9,382 nucleotides of DNA, from contig BNTV01000157.1 of the NCBI GenBank assembly GCA_025996865.1, positions 1-9,382 on the forward strand, in the 5' to 3' direction. Position 1 is the first letter of the stretch. Every line of letters starts with the position of its first letter. Source of the DNA: Bacteroidia bacterium. Lineage in GTDB: Bacteria > Bacteroidota > Bacteroidia > Bacteroidales > Azobacteroidaceae. Below are positions 6,791 to 9,382 of the stretch, piece after piece. The notes under the pieces were generated by a model. It searched no databases. It was not told the DNA's origin and was given only the letters and a program-made list of their open reading frames with translations. The position numbers and the translations under genes were made by a program.

Positions 6791-7786
6791 TTAAAGTCCC
6801 AATAATGTCTTAACGTTTGTAATCAAAGCAGCAAATCCAGTGCCAGTGGCAGAGTTATTTGCGATAGTAACCGTTACCGGTTCCATTTTGGTGAATTGAT
6901 TATCTGCCGATTTATATTGACGTTCGAAGTCAATAGACAGTACGTTATACGTAGCGCCTTCTTCGGTAAACAACGTCGGTTTTTCAATAAACCAAGTCGT
7001 TTGATTGGTATAGCCTCTTGCAGCCATGCTATGACGTTCCAAATCACGAACATCTTTCCAATAGCCTTTACCTCTATCATGAGAAGTCAAAGTCGTAATA
7101 GTTACGCCAGGGACTGCTTCGTAATAGTTATTATAAAGAACACTATCGCGCAAAGATGTTTTGTAGATAGAAGCCACAAATGTTACTTGAGCCCAATCAT
7201 TCAACGGCCACAAACCATTGCTATTATCTTTTGCTTTAGCGGTGATAGTAACTACTGCGGTACCCAAAGCATTAACATTAACGCGAGAACCGTCCTGAGC
7301 AATAATTTGGCGACGGAATGCGTCAGCTAATTCAATTGCATTAGTTACATCTTGACCAAAGACTTCGTAAGAATGTGAGTAGTAAGCAGGGCCTGCATTG
7401 TAATATGTAAGGTCTTTAAATTGTATACGCAATACATAACGTTCTGCCGGATCGACAGTGATTGCAGTGAAGTCTACTTCTACGGATTCTTCTACAACGG
7501 GAGCGGTCGTGTCTGCAACAGTTACGCCAGCCAAGTATTCAGAGTTTTTCAGAACAGCAGCGGTAATCAAACCCGAACGACGAATGCGTGCGATGTTTGC
7601 TCCATCTACTACATCTATACCTTCTACTTGAGCTATAGAGAACGGTGCAGCGGCCGTAGCCGTTGTGATAATATTGCCCTTAGTATCTTCCAAGAAAATA
7701 CTTTTTACGTCAGTGGCGGTGACGTTCATCAAGTCTGCGGGAGTTTTTACATCACCCACAAAGATGCTACTTGCACTTGTAATCAT
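6791..7786 (-). CDS. Probable abundant virion structural protein (331 aa)
   Basis: A 331-residue protein whose family I cannot name with confidence. Residues 1-90 are a small N-terminal domain (MITSASSIFVGD, AAAPFSIAQVEGIDVVDG). Residues 105-210 contain beta strands and the segment YYSHSYEVFG (135-144), then AFRRQIIAQDGSRV (156-169). Residues 235-260 hold GKGYWKDVRDLERHSMAARG, and 279-307 contain NVLSIDFERQYKSADNQFTK. No signal peptide, membrane segment or cysteine is present. The all-beta look, position right after two neck proteins, own leader, downstream hairpin and CGT/CGC-biased arginine codons (12 of 14) all suggest a high-copy virion part such as a tail-tube-like, capsid-associated or decoration protein. 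It is shorter than the roughly 500-residue capsid proteins of crAss-like phages, so I do not call it the major capsid protein. Confidence 0.6.
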   Translation of the reverse strand: MITSASSIFVGDVKTPADLMNVTATDVKSIFLEDTKGNIITTATAAAPFSIAQVEGIDVVDGANIARIRRSGLITAAVLKNSEYLAGVTVADTTAPVVEESVEVDFTAITVDPAERYVLRIQFKDLTYYNAGPAYYSHSYEVFGQDVTNAIELADAFRRQIIAQDGSRVNVNALGTAVVTITAKAKDNSNGLWPLNDWAQVTFVASIYKTSLRDSVLYNNYYEAVPGVTITTLTSHDRGKGYWKDVRDLERHSMAARGYTNQTTWFIEKPTLFTEEGATYNVLSIDFERQYKSADNQFTKMEPVTVTIANNSATGTGFAALITNVKTLLGL

Positions 7787-7799
7787 AATTTATGATATA

Positions 7800-7813
7800 T
7801 TAAGTTGTTAAAT
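7800..7813 (-). promoter_or_regulatory. Shared leader motif ATTTAACAACTTAA upstream of the 331-aa gene
   Basis: Minus-strand ATTTAACAACTTAA, 13 of 14 bases identical to the copy at 6729-6742. It lies 13 bases before the ATG of the 331-residue gene. The spacer (TATATCATAAATT) is A/T-only apart from one C, which fits an unstructured, SD-independent translation leader. Promoter function is possible but unproven. Confidence 0.4.
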
Positions 7814-7864
7814 CTCCCCTCCTACTAACCTACGAGCCTATAAGCTTTCCACGTCGGGGGCGAT
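7812..7864 (-). promoter_or_regulatory. Potentially structured 5' leader of the 331-aa gene
   Basis: Just after the stop of the preceding gene, minus-strand RNA reads AUCGCCCC and, about 37 bases later, GGGGAGAU. These can pair as 3 + 4 base pairs around one G-A mismatch. The enclosed part contains a small hairpin AGCU-UAUA-GGCU and a GUAGG repeat. The 3' arm includes AGGAGGGGAG, which resembles a Shine-Dalgarno sequence but ends 27 bases before the ATG, too far to act as one. It may be a processing site, attenuator or leader element. The long-range stem is a hand-drawn prediction. Confidence 0.35.
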
Positions 7865-7865
7865 A

Positions 7866-8609
7866 TTATTCTATTGTTGGCTCTATCTGTGTTTGTATTT
7901 GAACAGTAGGTCCGGCTGTTGCGGCAAGATATAAATCTGCGGCAATCTGGACTATTTCTGGATGTGTATGAACCGGCAGTTCGCATAAAGAGTCTGCTCT
8001 TGGTGTATATAGAGATATTTTTGCTGGATGCTTTAGGTACGTCATTTGATACGTATTAGCCATATAGCTACCATCTGAATATATTTCTACTTTATTACCA
8101 ATAAACAGCCTAAGTGGCCTTGCTTGCCCGTACATGAAGTTATGAGGAGCCAATGAGCTTGTCAGATTGCCATGTATTGTATCCTGAGTCACATCAGTAA
8201 CTTCGGTCAATTTTGGCACCCAGTACTTATTCCCATTGTCATCAACGGCTGTCTCCCAGCATTCAGCTATTTTACTGCCGTCCGTATTGTTTACGTCAAC
8301 AGAGGGAACAACCATGCATGTATCGCCAATAAATATCATCAGTCCCTCCGGTATGGTACCAGCTTGTTTCTGACCAGTTTTAGTGAGCGTTACATCTGAT
8401 GTCATCAGTAAAGTCCTCAGATCTTCAATCCTTTTTTGCGATTGCTCAAAACCTTCCATTTTAGCATTGTTGCCAGAGTATCTTGTCTTAACGAACTTAT
8501 CCTGGCCCCTATTCAACCAAACCTCAGATTCGCTTGTCGTAGGCCTATCTACTGCATCAAATTTATTGATGGCTCGTAGAAAGTTAATGTAACCTTCAAG
8601 TCTATTCAT
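7866..8609 (-). CDS. Neck/ring-type head-tail connector protein (247 aa)
   Basis: It starts with a one-base overlap (TAATG) with the upstream connector gene, a classic translational-coupling arrangement. Residues 1-70 are helical and contain WLNRGQDKFVKTRYSG (31-46) and GFEQSQKRIEDLRTLL (53-68), a segment I associate with ring proteins of crAss-like phages. The middle, about 85-190, is beta-rich (EGLMIFIGDTCMVV; RLFIGNKVEIYSDG). The end has YLKHPAKISL (191-200), then CELPVHTHPEIVQIAADLYL (209-228), a C-terminal helix seen in phage neck proteins. The same Y-x2-K-x-PA ... [VL]P ... EIVQxAA signature occurs in the upstream protein, so the two are probably homologous rings stacked below the portal. 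Which ring number it corresponds to cannot be settled here. Confidence 0.65.
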   Translation of the reverse strand: MNRLEGYINFLRAINKFDAVDRPTTSESEVWLNRGQDKFVKTRYSGNNAKMEGFEQSQKRIEDLRTLLMTSDVTLTKTGQKQAGTIPEGLMIFIGDTCMVVPSVDVNNTDGSKIAECWETAVDDNGNKYWVPKLTEVTDVTQDTIHGNLTSSLAPHNFMYGQARPLRLFIGNKVEIYSDGSYMANTYQMTYLKHPAKISLYTPRADSLCELPVHTHPEIVQIAADLYLAATAGPTVQIQTQIEPTIE

Positions 8610-9313
8610 TATGGGTTTAATTTAGCATCGACTTCGAGATGAGAAGCTGTCCTGGTAGATTCTATGTTCTCAAGGGCAAAAGTGGCTGCGCGTTGGACGA
8701 TCTCATTCCACCATGGAACTTCTATTTCGACGCCTGGATTTGTTGTTGAATCGATTAATGCTGGTCTCTTAATGCCATATATGGCTACAGTCATCGTCAC
8801 ATTAACCATATCAGGATCGACCAGAAATATAAATGAAGGAAGATCCGACTTAGTCGAGTCTTTCAACATAAAATATACTGGATTTTCTACATACGCAAGA
8901 TTTAAGTCATTCCAAACGAAAGGTTTCCGATCGGAAGATTTAATCTTTGAGCATACAAACGAACCATGACCATTAAAACTTATTGATGCATGGTATGCGT
9001 GTAGTGGCTCTGTTGTAGGAGTTATGTATAATGCATTATATCCTTCTTTGGGATATAGATAACTGTTTATGTTTGAGCTATCTATAATGCCGTTAAACAC
9101 TAATATATTGAGAAAATTTAAATCATCCCTATATTTGGTTTGAACGCCATCGTTTTCAGCCATCTCCATTTTAACTAATTTCTGTTCAATCAGGCTAAGA
9201 TAAGCCGTATTGAGAAAATGGTCAAGCTCTTCGTTAATAAATGCCTGACCAAAGCCCAATCCCTGCTTATCCAGCTCCACCATTAAATGTTTGACGAGCT
9301 GAATATTAGTCAT
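8609..9313 (-). CDS. Neck/ring-type head-tail connector (adaptor) protein (234 aa)
   Basis: Residues 1-50 are helical (IQLVKHLMVELDKQGLG; FINEELDHFLNTAYLSLIEQ), the common start of podovirus adaptor or tail-tubular proteins, with LN-x3-x-SLIEQKL resembling LNRGQDKFVKTR in the downstream gene. Residues 60-180 are mixed beta (ILVFNGIIDSS, NALYITPT, PVYFMLKDS, VTMTVAIYG). The C-terminal part has YGIKRPALIDS (179-189), then EIEVPWWNEIVQRAATFALE (196-215), a helix typical of ring-forming connectors. It starts one base after the previous stop (TAA-G-ATG) and overlaps the next gene by one base. The likely role is to join portal and tail and form part of the DNA channel. Confidence in the structural class is moderate; assignment to a named ring or to the P22 gp4-type adaptor is inference. 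Confidence 0.6.
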   Translation of the reverse strand: MTNIQLVKHLMVELDKQGLGFGQAFINEELDHFLNTAYLSLIEQKLVKMEMAENDGVQTKYRDDLNFLNILVFNGIIDSSNINSYLYPKEGYNALYITPTTEPLHAYHASISFNGHGSFVCSKIKSSDRKPFVWNDLNLAYVENPVYFMLKDSTKSDLPSFIFLVDPDMVNVTMTVAIYGIKRPALIDSTTNPGVEIEVPWWNEIVQRAATFALENIESTRTASHLEVDAKLNP

Positions 9314-9314
9314 C

Positions 9315-9382
9315 TTAAATTGATAATTTTGCTTTAGTTTCTGTGACTATCACATTATACAAATCAGCATTGGCTTTATCCC
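9315..9382 (-). CDS. C-terminal fragment of an unrecognised upstream gene
   Basis: The last 21 complete codons of a minus-strand gene entering from the right edge: DKANADLYNVIVTETKA followed by KLSI and TAA. The stop is one base before the ATG of the connector gene, so this gene belongs to the same operon. In such phages this position would be expected to hold a capsid, DNA-binding or other connector gene, but the fragment is too short to identify. Confidence 0.55.
   Translation of the reverse strand, partial: DKANADLYNVIVTETKAKLSI

Noticed and set aside
6791..7786. Calling the 331-residue protein the major capsid protein
   Set aside because: Expression signs fit, but length and motifs do not match known crAss-like capsid proteins, and it lies after the neck genes, where a capsid gene would not normally be placed.
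228..8969. Several plus-strand open frames of 60-144 codons
   Set aside because: All lie opposite well-supported minus-strand genes, have low-complexity or unnatural compositions, and lack recognisable motifs. They are best explained as shadows.
1..9382. Stop-codon reassignment (TAG read as glutamine), known in some crAss-like phages
   Set aside because: No visible gene ends in TAG, which would fit, but all genes are also intact without any in-frame TAG. There is therefore no positive evidence for recoding in this window.

Overview
This window looks like the late structural and host-recognition region of a tailed double-stranded DNA phage. The host is probably a member of the Bacteroidetes. 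The evidence is a tight all-minus-strand gene array, two neck or ring-type proteins, a highly expressed virion protein, a YfiM-like small membrane protein, and a run of tail-fibre and adhesin genes. Translation starts lack Shine-Dalgarno sequences and sit in A/T-rich leaders, as is usual for Bacteroidetes and their phages. Two neighbouring genes resemble, from memory, the ring (head-tail connector) proteins of crAss-like podoviruses. No terminase, portal or recognisable major capsid gene is present, so a crAss-like assignment is an inference and not proven.

All genes read right to left. In transcription order they are: the 3' end of an unrecognised gene (9382-9315); two consecutive neck/ring-type proteins (9313-8609 and 8609-7866, sharing one base); a 79-base non-coding leader able to fold; a 331-residue probable abundant virion protein (7786-6791); and a non-coding gap of 65 bases with a 15-bp hairpin. 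Next come three small genes: a 188-residue protein with a four-cysteine tail, a 92-residue YfiM/holin-like membrane protein, and an unrecognised 98-residue protein. The final block holds host-recognition proteins: a 280-residue fibre with a His/Cys-rich head and a repeated GG[IV]KVGSNLSV motif; a 449-residue protein with a PKD-like domain followed by BspA-like (DUF285-type) leucine-rich repeats; a 990-residue fibre with a glycine hinge, stalk repeats and two beta-helix-like regions; a 91-residue fibre-tip-like protein; and the start of a paralogue of that last protein, cut by the window edge.

The notable features are regulatory. The 331-residue gene is the only one with non-coding gaps on both sides. 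Its arginine codons are 12 of 14 CGT/CGC, against 3 of 18 in the 990-residue fibre gene. Each flanking gap carries a G/C-rich potential RNA stem followed, in the direction of transcription, by a shared 14-base motif (ATTTAAYAACTTAA) just before the next start codon. The hairpin after the gene is fully paired only as minus-strand RNA, because three of its pairs are G-U. Together these suggest the 331-residue gene is an insulated, strongly expressed unit inside the late operon.

No stretch longer than 300 bases lacks a gene. I saw no tRNA, CRISPR array, insertion sequence or diversity-generating retroelement.
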